Origin: Aphodoplasma sp045626925
GTDB lineage: Bacteria > Bacillota > Clostridia > UBA1381 > UMGS1253
Direction of reading: 5' to 3'
Assembly: GCA_045626925.1 (NCBI GenBank)
Contig: JAZUQZ010000031.1
Location: 1-64,000 of the forward strand
DNA: 64,000 nt
Positions 1 through 8,043 of the stretch are shown in pieces (positions within the stretch are counted from its first letter, which is position 1; each line of letters opens with the position of its first letter). Made by a program: the position numbers and the translations under genes. The notes beneath the pieces are model-generated. The model was not told the DNA's origin and made no database searches. It saw only the letters and a program-made list of their open reading frames with translations.

Positions 1-33
1 ATTTTTTCCTTGTGCTCATAAGCGACGGATATT

Positions 34-62
34 AGTATATCATCTTATTTTACCTTTGTCAA
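34..62 (-). promoter_or_regulatory. Promoter firing leftward out of the window
   Basis: On the minus strand the sequence reads TTGACA (57-62), a 17-base spacer, then TATACT (34-39). An AAGGA motif lies near the window edge, so the transcript probably serves a gene just outside the window, divergent from rsmA. Confidence 0.6.
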
Positions 63-209
63 CACTTTTTTTAATTTTTTTTGCCTTTTTTTCTTTTCTC
101 CCCTACTTTTTTCTTCCTATTTTATATATGGGGTGTATTGCGGGTACGCTTGCATTTTTACCCAATATATTATATACTGTAATAAATAAATTGTCTGTTG
201 GAGGGAACA

Positions 210-1082
210 ATGAATCTTACATCGCCACAAACTATACAATATATTAAGAAGAAATACAATTTCAATATGTCAAAAGGCCTTGGTCAAAATTTTCTTTTAG
301 ACCAAAGTGTCCTTGATAAAATAGTCGATGCGGCAGAGCTTTGTGCCGAATCTGGCGCACTCGAAATCGGTCCGGGCATAGGAGTTCTCACCGCCGAGCT
401 TTCCAAAGCGTCAAAAAAGACCATCGCAATAGAAATAGATACACGCCTTTTGCCTGTGCTTGATGAAACTCTTGACGAATGTGATAATGTCGAAATAGTA
501 AACGACGATGTGTTAAAAACAAACCTTGCCGCACTTATAGACGATAAGTTTTCAGATTGTAGCGATGTATCAATTGCTGCAAATCTTCCTTATTATATAA
601 CAACTCCAATTTTGACACGCCTTTTAGAAGACGATAGTCTATATGTGAAAAACATCGTCGTTATGGTACAAAAAGAAGTTGCCCAGCGCCTTTGTGCCAC
701 TCCAAAAAGCAAAAATTATTCTTCGCTTTCGGTGCTCGTCGCATACCACTGCACCGCCGAAATCGTCACAACCGTACCGGCAAGCTCGTTTATGCCGCCA
801 CCAAAAGTAGACTCCGCGGTTGTAAAACTTGCAATGCGAAAAGAGCCACCCATATCCCCGAAAAGCGAAAAAATATTTTTCAAAACAGTCCGCGCCGCAT
901 TTTGCCAACGCAGAAAAACGCTTGTAAATGCACTTTGCGGGTCGGGGATTTTCACTATTTCAAAAGATGAGATTAAACGCATAGTTCTCGCACTCGGCTT
1001 TGGAGAAAATGCTCGCGGGGAAGAACTTTCACTCGAACAGTTTTGTGCACTTTCAGATGCGCTTTATGAAGCGGTTCGCTAA
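210..1082 (+). CDS. rsmA: 16S rRNA dimethyladenosine transferase RsmA (KsgA)
   Basis: RsmA dimethylates two adjacent adenines in helix 45 of 16S rRNA, a late step of small-subunit maturation in the cytoplasm. The 290-residue protein has the N-terminal GLGQNFL motif near residue 23, the SAM-binding loop LEIGPGIG near residue 53, and the catalytic NLPY motif near residue 124, then a helical C-terminal domain. Length matches the family. The ATG at 210 is chosen because GGAGGG (200-205) lies at good spacing. An upstream in-frame TTG at 198 overlaps that ribosome site and is unlikely. It appears monocistronic; no terminator is evident before the next promoter. Confidence 0.95.
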   Translation: MNLTSPQTIQYIKKKYNFNMSKGLGQNFLLDQSVLDKIVDAAELCAESGALEIGPGIGVLTAELSKASKKTIAIEIDTRLLPVLDETLDECDNVEIVNDDVLKTNLAALIDDKFSDCSDVSIAANLPYYITTPILTRLLEDDSLYVKNIVVMVQKEVAQRLCATPKSKNYSSLSVLVAYHCTAEIVTTVPASSFMPPPKVDSAVVKLAMRKEPPISPKSEKIFFKTVRAAFCQRRKTLVNALCGSGIFTISKDEIKRIVLALGFGENARGEELSLEQFCALSDALYEAVR

Positions 1083-1139
1083 ATACTCGTTTTGTACCAA
1101 AAAAAGAATACTATAAAAAATTTTTGTGATGTTTTTCGA

Positions 1140-1168
1140 TTGACTTTCTTCATATAATAATATATTAT
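1140..1168 (+). promoter_or_regulatory. Promoter of the DUF975 gene
   Basis: TTGACT (1140-1145), 17 bases, TATTAT (1163-1168), located about 40 bases before the start codon of the DUF975 gene. Confidence 0.6.
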
Positions 1169-1206
1169 AAAATTGAAGTAAAAAATGTTTCTAAGGAGGA
1201 GTTTAT

Positions 1207-1866
1207 ATGTTTACGCGTGAAGAAATCAAATCAGCAGCAAAAGAACAAATCAAAGGTAATATTGGTATTTTGTTTGTGATTTCGCTTATTTATATTGCTG
1301 CTACCTATTTAGTTTCAATGATTCCAATTGTCGGCTCAATTGCATCAGCTTTCGTATTGGTTCCGACTTATACGATTTCTCTATGTATGATTTATCTTAA
1401 TATGACAAACTATGGCACAAAGCCACAAATCAGCGATATGATAAAGGGCTTTGATATTTTTGGCAAAGCGTTGTGGCTTGAGATTTTAGTTGCTTTTTTC
1501 ACTATATTATGGTCGCTATTGTTTGTCATTCCCGGAATGATAAAGTCTTTGTCATATTCGATGAGCATTTATATTCTTGCTGACAATCCAAATATGACGG
1601 CTAGAGAAGCACTAAACGAAAGCAAAGCAATAATGCATGGTCACAAGGCCGACCTGTTCGTGTTGGAATTATCATTTATCGGTTGGGGCGTGCTTGTTAT
1701 GCTTACTTTTGGTCTTGCAGCAATTTATGTCACCCCATATATGTGTGCAACTATGACTAATTTCTATAACAAAATAAAACGCACTCCAAAAGGTGCCGGC
1801 ATAACAGAAGTCAACACTTTTGTTGAAGAAGCTGCCGAGCAATCGGAGGCTCCTGTACAGGAATAA
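1207..1866 (+). CDS. DUF975 family integral membrane protein
   Basis: A 219-residue membrane protein of unknown function. The N-terminus (FTREEIKSAAKEQIKGN) matches the pattern at the start of DUF975 proteins, and several hydrophobic segments follow at about residues 20-40, 55-75, 95-115 and 145-170, with a short acidic C-terminal tail. ATG at 1207 has AAGGAGGA (1193-1200) upstream. It has its own promoter and terminator, so it is a single-gene unit. DUF975 proteins are common in Clostridia and no biochemical role can be assigned here. Confidence 0.75.
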   Translation: MFTREEIKSAAKEQIKGNIGILFVISLIYIAATYLVSMIPIVGSIASAFVLVPTYTISLCMIYLNMTNYGTKPQISDMIKGFDIFGKALWLEILVAFFTILWSLLFVIPGMIKSLSYSMSIYILADNPNMTAREALNESKAIMHGHKADLFVLELSFIGWGVLVMLTFGLAAIYVTPYMCATMTNFYNKIKRTPKGAGITEVNTFVEEAAEQSEAPVQE

Positions 1867-1880
1867 TCATTAACTTATAC

Positions 1881-1913
1881 AAAAAGTGCAAAACAAATTG
1901 TTTTGCACTTTTT
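1881..1913. terminator. Bidirectional terminator between the DUF975 gene and nth
   Basis: A near-perfect inverted repeat: left arm 1881-1896, right arm 1898-1913, core AGTGCAAAACA pairing with TTTTGCACT, with A-runs and T-runs outside. It serves the two convergent genes. Confidence 0.8.
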
Positions 1914-1927
1914 AATTTCTAATACAG

Positions 1928-2554
1928 TTATAACACCTTTTTACAGCCGCTATTTGCAGGACAATTTTCACACTTTGGCAATCGCGCGGTGCAATATTCA
2001 CGCCCAAGAAGTACAAGCTGATGGCAAAATTTTGAGCTATACTGCGGCTCAATAATCTTTAATAAATCCATTTCAATTTTTGTCGGGTCAGTGTTTTTCG
2101 TAAGCCCCATACGAAAGGTGAGCCTCTTCGCGTGAGTATCGACCACAATAGCCGGCCGACCGAATATATCTCCTATAATAAGATTTGCAATTTTTCGCCC
2201 GACGCCCGGCAGCGTCACAAGTTCGTCAATACTGTCGGGCACAACACCGCCATAAACCGAGCAAATCCTCTGCGCCGATGCAATTATATTTTTCGCCTTG
2301 TGATTATAAAACCCTGTAGAGCGGATATATTCTTGCACCTCTTCTTCTGACGCATACGCAAAATCATAAACCGTCTTATACTTTTCAAAAAGTGCCGGCG
2401 TAACAAGATTCACGCGCTTATCTGTGCATTGTGTCGCAAGAATCGCCGATACTAAAAGCTCCCACGCATCCATATATTTTAATGAACAATCTGCATCCGG
2501 ATATGCTTTTTCAAGTCCGTCGCGTATAAGCTCATATCGCTGTTTTTTCGTCAT
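1928..2554 (-). CDS. nth: Endonuclease III (Nth)
   Basis: DNA glycosylase/AP lyase of base excision repair acting on oxidised pyrimidines. The helix-hairpin-helix LPGVGRK carries the catalytic lysine, the catalytic aspartate follows in VDTHAKR, and the C-terminus has the [4Fe-4S] pattern C-X6-C-X2-C-X5-C (CTARLPKCENCPANSGC). At 208 residues it has the usual length. The ATG at 2554 follows AAAGAGGTG. An in-frame TTG 24 bases upstream would place the ribosome site inside the gene. Convergent with the DUF975 gene. Confidence 0.95.
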   Translation of the reverse strand: MTKKQRYELIRDGLEKAYPDADCSLKYMDAWELLVSAILATQCTDKRVNLVTPALFEKYKTVYDFAYASEEEVQEYIRSTGFYNHKAKNIIASAQRICSVYGGVVPDSIDELVTLPGVGRKIANLIIGDIFGRPAIVVDTHAKRLTFRMGLTKNTDPTKIEMDLLKIIEPQYSSKFCHQLVLLGREYCTARLPKCENCPANSGCKKVL

Positions 2555-2666
2555 AATAAACACCTCTTTACAAAGCAAATCAAAAACATTTTGTCGCTTT
2601 TACTTATAACACAGCGCCCGAAAATTAAAAAATCTGCTAATATTACAATTATTATACCAAAAACAC

Positions 2667-2695
2667 TTGCGGAAGACAAGAAATAAAAGTATAAT
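2667..2695 (+). promoter_or_regulatory. Promoter of the glyA operon
   Basis: TTGCGG (2667-2672), 17 bases, TATAAT (2690-2695), about 50 bases before glyA. No glycine riboswitch or purine-regulator-type box is recognisable between it and the gene. Confidence 0.6.
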
Positions 2696-2744
2696 ATATA
2701 GTGAATAAGTAAAATTATATACTATTGTAAAGGAGATATAAATC

Positions 2745-3983
2745 ATGTTTAGTTTTGAACTAATGAAAAAGAATGACCCGGAGATTTTTGAAGCAGTGCA
2801 AAAGGAGCTTGGTAGACAGCAGAACAAAATCGAGCTTATTGCATCAGAAAACTTTGTAAGCGAAACAGTTATGGAGGCAAACGGCACCCCGCTTACAAAC
2901 AAATATGCCGAGGGCTATCCGGGAAAGAGATATTATGGCGGATGTGAGCATGTTGATGTTATTGAAACACTTGCTATCGAGCGCGCAAAGAAAATTTTTA
3001 GTGCAGAGCACGCAAATGTTCAGCCACACTCCGGCGCACAAGCTAATATGGCAGTATTTTTTGCAGTGCTAAACCCCGGTGACACAGTGCTTAGTATGAG
3101 TCTTGCACACGGCGGACACCTAAGTCACGGCAGCCCTGTAAATATGTCAGGAAAGTATTACAATATCGTTCCTTATGGTGTTGATGAAAAAGATAATGTA
3201 ATAAATTATGACGAGGTGCGCGCACTTGCACTCGAACACAAGCCAAAGCTTATCCTTGCTGGCGCAAGTGCATATCCAAGAACAATTGATTTTGAAAAAT
3301 TTGCTTCAATCGCAAAAGAGGTTGGCGCATACTTTATGGTTGATATGGCACATATTGCAGGTCTTGTTGCTGCAGGCCTTCATCCAAATCCGGTACCATA
3401 TGCAGATTTTGTTACAACCACAACGCACAAAACATTGCGCGGTCCTCGTGGAGGTCTTATCCTTTGCAAAGAGGAGCACGCAAAAGCAATAAATAAGGCA
3501 ATCTTCCCGGGAATCCAGGGCGGTCCGCTTATGCATACAATCGCCGCAAAGGCTGTTTGCTTTAAAGAGGCTCTTTCAGACGAGTTTAAGGCTTATCAAA
3601 CACAGATTGTTAAAAATGCAAAAGCTCTTTCAGAAGAGCTTATCGCACAGGGCTTCAAGCTTGTATCAGGCGGCACAGATAACCACCTTATGCTTTTAAA
3701 TCTTACCGATACAGGTGTCACAGGCAAAGAGGCAGAGAGGATGCTTGATGATGTTGGTATTACCGTAAATAAAAACGCAATCCCGTTTGACACACAAAGT
3801 CCGTTTATAACAAGCGGTATAAGAATTGGTACACCGGCGATTACATCGCGTGGCTTTACCGAGGAGGATGCTGTTGAGGTTGCAAAGCTTATAAAGCTTA
3901 CTCTTACAGAATTTGATACAAAAGCTGATGAAGTAAGACAAAGAGTTGCTGCTCTTTGTAAAAAGCATCCGCTTTATGCATAA
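2745..3983 (+). CDS. glyA: Serine hydroxymethyltransferase
   Basis: PLP enzyme interconverting serine plus tetrahydrofolate with glycine plus methylene-THF, the main source of one-carbon units. The 412-residue protein carries family blocks in order: ASENFVS near residue 35, GYPGKRYYGGCE near 60, and the PLP-lysine motif TTTTHKTLRGPRGG near 225. ATG at 2745 follows AAGGAGAT (2730-2737). It is the first gene of an operon with a PfkB-type kinase 23 bases downstream and a Cys-cluster protein after that. The grouping does not suggest one pathway. Confidence 0.96.
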   Translation: MFSFELMKKNDPEIFEAVQKELGRQQNKIELIASENFVSETVMEANGTPLTNKYAEGYPGKRYYGGCEHVDVIETLAIERAKKIFSAEHANVQPHSGAQANMAVFFAVLNPGDTVLSMSLAHGGHLSHGSPVNMSGKYYNIVPYGVDEKDNVINYDEVRALALEHKPKLILAGASAYPRTIDFEKFASIAKEVGAYFMVDMAHIAGLVAAGLHPNPVPYADFVTTTTHKTLRGPRGGLILCKEEHAKAINKAIFPGIQGGPLMHTIAAKAVCFKEALSDEFKAYQTQIVKNAKALSEELIAQGFKLVSGGTDNHLMLLNLTDTGVTGKEAERMLDDVGITVNKNAIPFDTQSPFITSGIRIGTPAITSRGFTEEDAVEVAKLIKLTLTEFDTKADEVRQRVAALCKKHPLYA

Positions 3984-4006
3984 ATTATTATAAAGGTGGG
4001 CTTTTT

Positions 4007-4948
4007 ATGCGAAAAACCATATGCGCATTAAGTCTTGGCCCTGCCGTTGATAAAACAATATATGTAGACGATTTTACCGTTGATGCGGTAAACCGCGCAA
4101 AACAAGTAATAAGTACTCCCGGTTCAAAAGGTGTTAATGTTGCGCGCCTTCTGGCAAAGTGTGGTATGGGCTCTGTATGCTTTGGCTTTGTCGGTGGCGA
4201 AAACGGTAAATATATTACAAGCGAGCTTAAAAAAGATGGTGTAAAATGTGATTTTATACTCGTTAGCTATGATGCGCGCACAAATATAAAACTCGTCGAC
4301 TTAAAAAACGGCACATATACAGACATAAACCTTGCCTCCGGTGCACCGAGCGACAAGGACATAGAAAAACTTAAAATTAAAACGAGAGAGCTTTGTAAAA
4401 AAAGCTCTCTAATTGTGCTTGGGGGAAGTATCGGCCAAGGAGTAGACAGCTCGATTTATTATGAGCTTGCACTTATCGCAAAAAGCGAAGGCGCTCTCGT
4501 TGCAATAGATTCTGTTGGCGAGCCACTTATGGCATCGCTTAAAGCAAAGCCGTTTATCATAAAACCAAACATTGATGAGCTTGAGACAACATTTGGCGAA
4601 AAGTATGACACGACAGAGAAAATAATTAAAAAGGCAACAGAGCTTTATAATAGTGGTGTCGAAAATGTACTGGTGTCCCTTGGCAAAAGGGGAGCGGTTG
4701 CTGTGTGCAAAGGCAGCGCGTACAAGCTCGGCGCTATAGATACAACCGTATATAACACCGTAGGCGCCGGTGATGCGTTTTTGAGCGGATTTATATATGC
4801 ACACGCTTTGGGTCTTGATGTTGTAGATTGTTTAAAGCACAGCATCTCTTTTTCTACTACTGTTGTATCCTCATCTCTTGCCAAAGCACAAACCCTTGAA
4901 AATCTTACAAAATATTTGGATGCAGCATGCGTGGAGCAAATTTTTTAA
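4007..4948 (+). CDS. PfkB-family sugar kinase, 1-phosphofructokinase/LacC-like
   Basis: Ribokinase-fold kinase of the subgroup containing 1-phosphofructokinase and tagatose-6-phosphate kinase. The N-terminus has the subgroup features LGPAVDKTIYV and PGSKGVNVAR. The C-terminal anion-hole/catalytic motif NTVGAGDAF (about residues 249-257) holds the base aspartate. At 313 residues it is full length. No PTS permease or aldolase gene lies nearby, so substrate specificity cannot be read from context. Second gene of the glyA operon, ribosome site AAAGGTGGG. Confidence 0.85.
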   Translation: MRKTICALSLGPAVDKTIYVDDFTVDAVNRAKQVISTPGSKGVNVARLLAKCGMGSVCFGFVGGENGKYITSELKKDGVKCDFILVSYDARTNIKLVDLKNGTYTDINLASGAPSDKDIEKLKIKTRELCKKSSLIVLGGSIGQGVDSSIYYELALIAKSEGALVAIDSVGEPLMASLKAKPFIIKPNIDELETTFGEKYDTTEKIIKKATELYNSGVENVLVSLGKRGAVAVCKGSAYKLGAIDTTVYNTVGAGDAFLSGFIYAHALGLDVVDCLKHSISFSTTVVSSSLAKAQTLENLTKYLDAACVEQIF

Positions 4949-4969
4949 AAAGGGGAGGCGTGTGGCTTT

Positions 4970-5500
4970 ATGAAAGCAGAAAAACTTTATAGGAGCGCAT
5001 GGACCCTGCTCGAAAACCTTACCCCATTGCCGATTGATTGTGGGGCTCTTTGTGGCGGTGCCTGCTGCGATGACGGCGGCCAAGACGACGCCGGAATGTA
5101 TCTTTTTTACAAAGAGGAGCTCATGTACAAAAACAATCCCGACTCTATTTGCATTGAAGAATCAGAGTTTTTGTATGGAGATGATGACACCCGCGCACTC
5201 ATCGCGATGTGCCCCGGCAAATGCAAGCGCTCCGCAAGGCCGCTTGCGTGCAGGATTTTTCCGCTTGCACCATATAAAAAAGAGGGCGAGCCACTTCGTA
5301 TAATTATGGACCCTCGCGCACGAGCGATGTGTCCGCTCGCAAAGACAATGCGCGTTGACAAGCTTGATGAGCGATTTGTACACACGGTCACACTTATTTT
5401 CAAGGTTCTTATAAGAAACAAAAAAATCAGAGATTTTATAATTGAGCTATCGTATCTTATGGATGAGATTGCGATGTTTTATGACAAAAAACCCTTATAA
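4970..5500 (+). CDS. YkgJ-like cysteine-cluster protein
   Basis: A 176-residue soluble protein with an N-terminal cysteine cluster (CGALCGGACC, about residues 25-34) and later cysteines in MCPGKC, LACRIFPL and MCPLAK. This arrangement resembles the YkgJ (Fe/Zn-binding cysteine cluster) family, but some YkgJ-type proteins have a different spacing. The biochemical role is unknown. ATG at 4970 with AGGGGAGG (4950-4957). Last gene of the glyA operon, ending at the terminator 14 bases downstream. Confidence 0.65.
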   Translation: MKAEKLYRSAWTLLENLTPLPIDCGALCGGACCDDGGQDDAGMYLFYKEELMYKNNPDSICIEESEFLYGDDDTRALIAMCPGKCKRSARPLACRIFPLAPYKKEGEPLRIIMDPRARAMCPLAKTMRVDKLDERFVHTVTLIFKVLIRNKKIRDFIIELSYLMDEIAMFYDKKPL

Positions 5501-5513
5501 TACTTTATTTTTT

Positions 5514-5549
5514 AAGGAATGATGTTTTAAAATATCATTCCTTTTTTTA
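5514..5549 (+). terminator. Terminator of the glyA operon
   Basis: Stem AAGGAATGAT (5514-5523) with ATCATTCCTT (5534-5543); the AT-rich loop can extend the pairing; followed by a T-run. Confidence 0.85.
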
Positions 5550-5576
5550 TTGCAAAATCAGATTTTGCAAATGTGG

Positions 5577-5786
5577 ATTTTGTCGATTTTTAGTCTACAT
5601 AATTTCTTTACACTGTTGTTACAGACATCTTCTTTTCCACTTATTCATGCTCTTTTCCACATATAATATGAATAACTTCAAACTTATATTCTGTCTTTAT
5701 CACATTTTCACAGGGTTATCCACATAAAATTGTATTTTCCCTCTGCTTTTATTCACAACGCTTATGTTTACATAATATAGTCCACA
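5577..5786. other. Cluster of DnaA-box-like sequences in a 480-base intergenic region
   Basis: The space from 5550 to 5991 holds no gene. It has one perfect DnaA box TTATCCACA (5716-5724) and near matches TTTTCCACA (5653-5661), TTATTCACA (5749-5757) and TAGTCCACA (5778-5786), plus a TTTTCCACT upstream near 5632. All read in the same direction. It could be a DnaA-titrating or regulatory cluster, or a relic of an origin. Nothing else is recognisable except a short hairpin (AGAAGA with TCTTCT, about 5933-5951) just before the foldase gene. Confidence 0.5.
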
Positions 5787-5991
5787 GCAAGCTTTTTTCT
5801 TTACATCATTTTGTAGTAAATATGTAAATAAACTGTAAGAATGACCGAAAATGTTGATATCGCGCGGTTTATAGCAATTTGTGCCCGTATAGCGCTCTTT
5901 TCAAACACTTCGCTTTGTGCTAAAATAAAATAGAAGATATCTCGTCTTCTTTGACGCTTTACACAATATTTACATAGAAGGATTGATTGAT

Positions 5992-7176
5992 ATGAAAAAT
6001 AACAAAACTATAAGGGGCTTTATACTCGGTTTTCTCGTATGTACACTTCTTACGGGAACACTTTCTTATGCAGATGATGTATACGAAAACATATCCGTAC
6101 TTATGGGACAGATGAATATTTTTTTAGGAGATACACCACTTGAGATAGATAATATCGTCTACAATGACACGACATATGTTCCTTTGCGCGCTTTTTCAAC
6201 AAAGCTTGGCAAAACGGTGACATATGACGAAACAACAAACAATATTACAATACGCGACAAAGGCGAGGCACAAATTCTTAGTAAGGACATCGCCTTTCTT
6301 GTAAATGGCCAGCCTGTGCGCGTAAACTTTTTTTCGCAAATGATTAACTGGTACAAGCTTAATGCCGGAGGCATAATCCCGACCGGCGAGGGTTATAAGG
6401 ACTTTAGGGATTTTGTTCGTGACGAAGTTGTTACAATGGAAATTACAAAACAATATGCAAATGAGCTTGGGGTAAAGCTTTTTGCTGATGACCTTATAAA
6501 AATTGACAACACGGTAAACATTTATGCAAACAATTATGGCGGAATGGAAGCGTTTAAGAAATTGCTTCTTGACAATGGCGTAACATTTGATGTGTACTGT
6601 GAAATACAAAAAAACTACGCCCTTAGAAGCAAGCTTGCCGATGTAATGACCGAAGAAATTACAACATATGACCTGATAGACTACTATCACGAAAATATTG
6701 AATCCTATGCTACAGAAAAAGTAATTGCAAAGCAAATTTTCAAATCGTCTACAGACGATGGCGGTTATGCCTTGTCAAACGCGGTAAAAGCACAAAAAGC
6801 CGACGAGCTTTCGAATATATATGAAAAAATCAAGAGCGGCCAGGCATCATTTGACACCATGATGATGCTTCACTCAGAAGACCCCGGCCTCAAATCATAC
6901 CCGAACGGATATACATTCGGGCGCGGTGAGATGGTAAGTGCATTTGAAAACATGGCTTTTTCAATGAAAAAAGGAGAAATGAGCGAGGTTTTTGAAAGCG
7001 AGCTTGGATATCATATAATTTTAGTTGTAGACCGCTTTTCAACATACGAGCCGTTTGAAAAAATAAAGGACAGTATATACAATTCTCTCAGGAACGAAGC
7101 TTATTATAAAACTGTTGAGCCAAAAATTTCTGATGCAAATGTGTATGTAATAGAGCAAATTTACAACAATATATAG
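5992..7176 (+). CDS. Secreted parvulin-type peptidyl-prolyl isomerase with stalk domain
   Basis: An exported foldase of 394 residues. A signal peptide (about 1-27: KNNK, hydrophobic core, ending SYADD) is followed by a copper-amine-oxidase-N-like stalk domain (about 30-92, ending YDETTNNITI). Next is a helical SurA/PrsA-like chaperone section (about 105-235), then a PpiC rotamase domain (about 235-345) with HSEDPG, GYTFGRGEMV and ELGYHIILV. It is PrsA-like in role but has no lipobox cysteine, so the stalk may tether it differently. ATG at 5992 follows AGAAGGA (5976-5982); an in-frame TTG at 5983 is too close to that site. Probably co-transcribed with ung. Confidence 0.85.
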   Translation: MKNNKTIRGFILGFLVCTLLTGTLSYADDVYENISVLMGQMNIFLGDTPLEIDNIVYNDTTYVPLRAFSTKLGKTVTYDETTNNITIRDKGEAQILSKDIAFLVNGQPVRVNFFSQMINWYKLNAGGIIPTGEGYKDFRDFVRDEVVTMEITKQYANELGVKLFADDLIKIDNTVNIYANNYGGMEAFKKLLLDNGVTFDVYCEIQKNYALRSKLADVMTEEITTYDLIDYYHENIESYATEKVIAKQIFKSSTDDGGYALSNAVKAQKADELSNIYEKIKSGQASFDTMMMLHSEDPGLKSYPNGYTFGRGEMVSAFENMAFSMKKGEMSEVFESELGYHIILVVDRFSTYEPFEKIKDSIYNSLRNEAYYKTVEPKISDANVYVIEQIYNNI

Positions 7177-7188
7177 GAGGATAAAATA

Positions 7189-7863
7189 TTGGTTAATATC
7201 GGAAACGATTGGGATGCGCTTTTGTGTGACGAATTTGAAAAGCCGTACTACAAAGAATTGCGCAAATTTCTTATAAATGAGTACAAAAATTATAAAATAT
7301 ACCCCGATATGTATAGCATCTTTAATGCGCTAAGGCTTACTGCATACAAGGATGTACGCGTCGTAATACTTGGTCAGGACCCATATCACGGCGAAAATCA
7401 GGCACACGGACTTGCGTTTTCTGTTCAAAAGGGCATCGCCACACCTAAAAGCCTCATAAATATTTATAAGGAGCTTCATGATGATTGTGGCTGTTATGTG
7501 CCAAATAATGGATATCTTAAAAAGTGGGCGGACCAGGGTGTGTTATTGTTAAACACCTCGCTCACTGTGCGTGCAGGCGAGCCAAATTCGCACAAGGGAA
7601 TGGGTTGGGAACTTTTTACAGACAAAATAATTGAGCTGTTAAATGCACGCGAGGAAGGGATTGTGTTCATTCTTTGGGGTGCAAATGCAAAAACAAAGAC
7701 AGAGCTTATAACCTCGCCAAAACATCATATCCTAACCGCTCCGCACCCAAGTCCTCTCTCTGCTTCGCGCGGGTTTTTTGGTTGTCGCCATTTTTCGAAG
7801 ACGAACGAGCTGTTGTCTATGATGGGCAAGGCACAAATTGACTGGCAAATTGAAAATATTTAA
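7189..7863 (+). CDS. ung: Uracil-DNA glycosylase, family 1
   Basis: Removes uracil from DNA, starting base excision repair. Motif A GQDPYHG (about residues 64-70, catalytic Asp) and motif B HPSPLSASRGFFGCRHF (catalytic His) are both intact, and the 224-residue length is typical. The start is TTG at 7189, with AGGAGG (7175-7180) overlapping the stop codon of the foldase gene, so the two are translationally close. No convincing terminator follows before the pot promoter. Confidence 0.95.
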   Translation: MVNIGNDWDALLCDEFEKPYYKELRKFLINEYKNYKIYPDMYSIFNALRLTAYKDVRVVILGQDPYHGENQAHGLAFSVQKGIATPKSLINIYKELHDDCGCYVPNNGYLKKWADQGVLLLNTSLTVRAGEPNSHKGMGWELFTDKIIELLNAREEGIVFILWGANAKTKTELITSPKHHILTAPHPSPLSASRGFFGCRHFSKTNELLSMMGKAQIDWQIENI

Positions 7864-7898
7864 TTTTCGCCTTTTATCGACAAAATGCGAAAAAAGCA

Positions 7899-7927
7899 TT
7901 GACTTTTTAATAAAAACGATATATATT
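7899..7927 (+). promoter_or_regulatory. Promoter of the potABCD operon
   Basis: TTGACT (7899-7904), 17 bases, TATATT (7922-7927). The predicted start near 7934 leaves a leader of about 110 bases containing a hairpin. Confidence 0.6.
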
Positions 7928-7959
7928 TATACTTGTATTTATACAATTAAAAAACATAG

Positions 7960-7982
7960 TCGGTATGCCCTTCGTATGCCGA
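7960..7982 (+). promoter_or_regulatory. Hairpin in the pot operon leader
   Basis: TCGGTATGC pairs with GTATGCCGA (nine pairs including two G-U) around a five-base loop. No T-run follows, so it is not a plain terminator. It may be an RNA regulatory or protein-binding element ahead of potA; that role is inference only. Confidence 0.4.
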
Positions 7983-8043
7983 TTATATTTGCTTTTATAA
8001 CATAAATAAATCGGCGTTTGCTGGTATGATAGGGGATTGATAA

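Noticed and set aside
56..247. Hydrophobic 63-residue open frame at the left edge
   Set aside because: It overlaps the rsmA start and a leftward promoter, is low in complexity and has no ribosome site.
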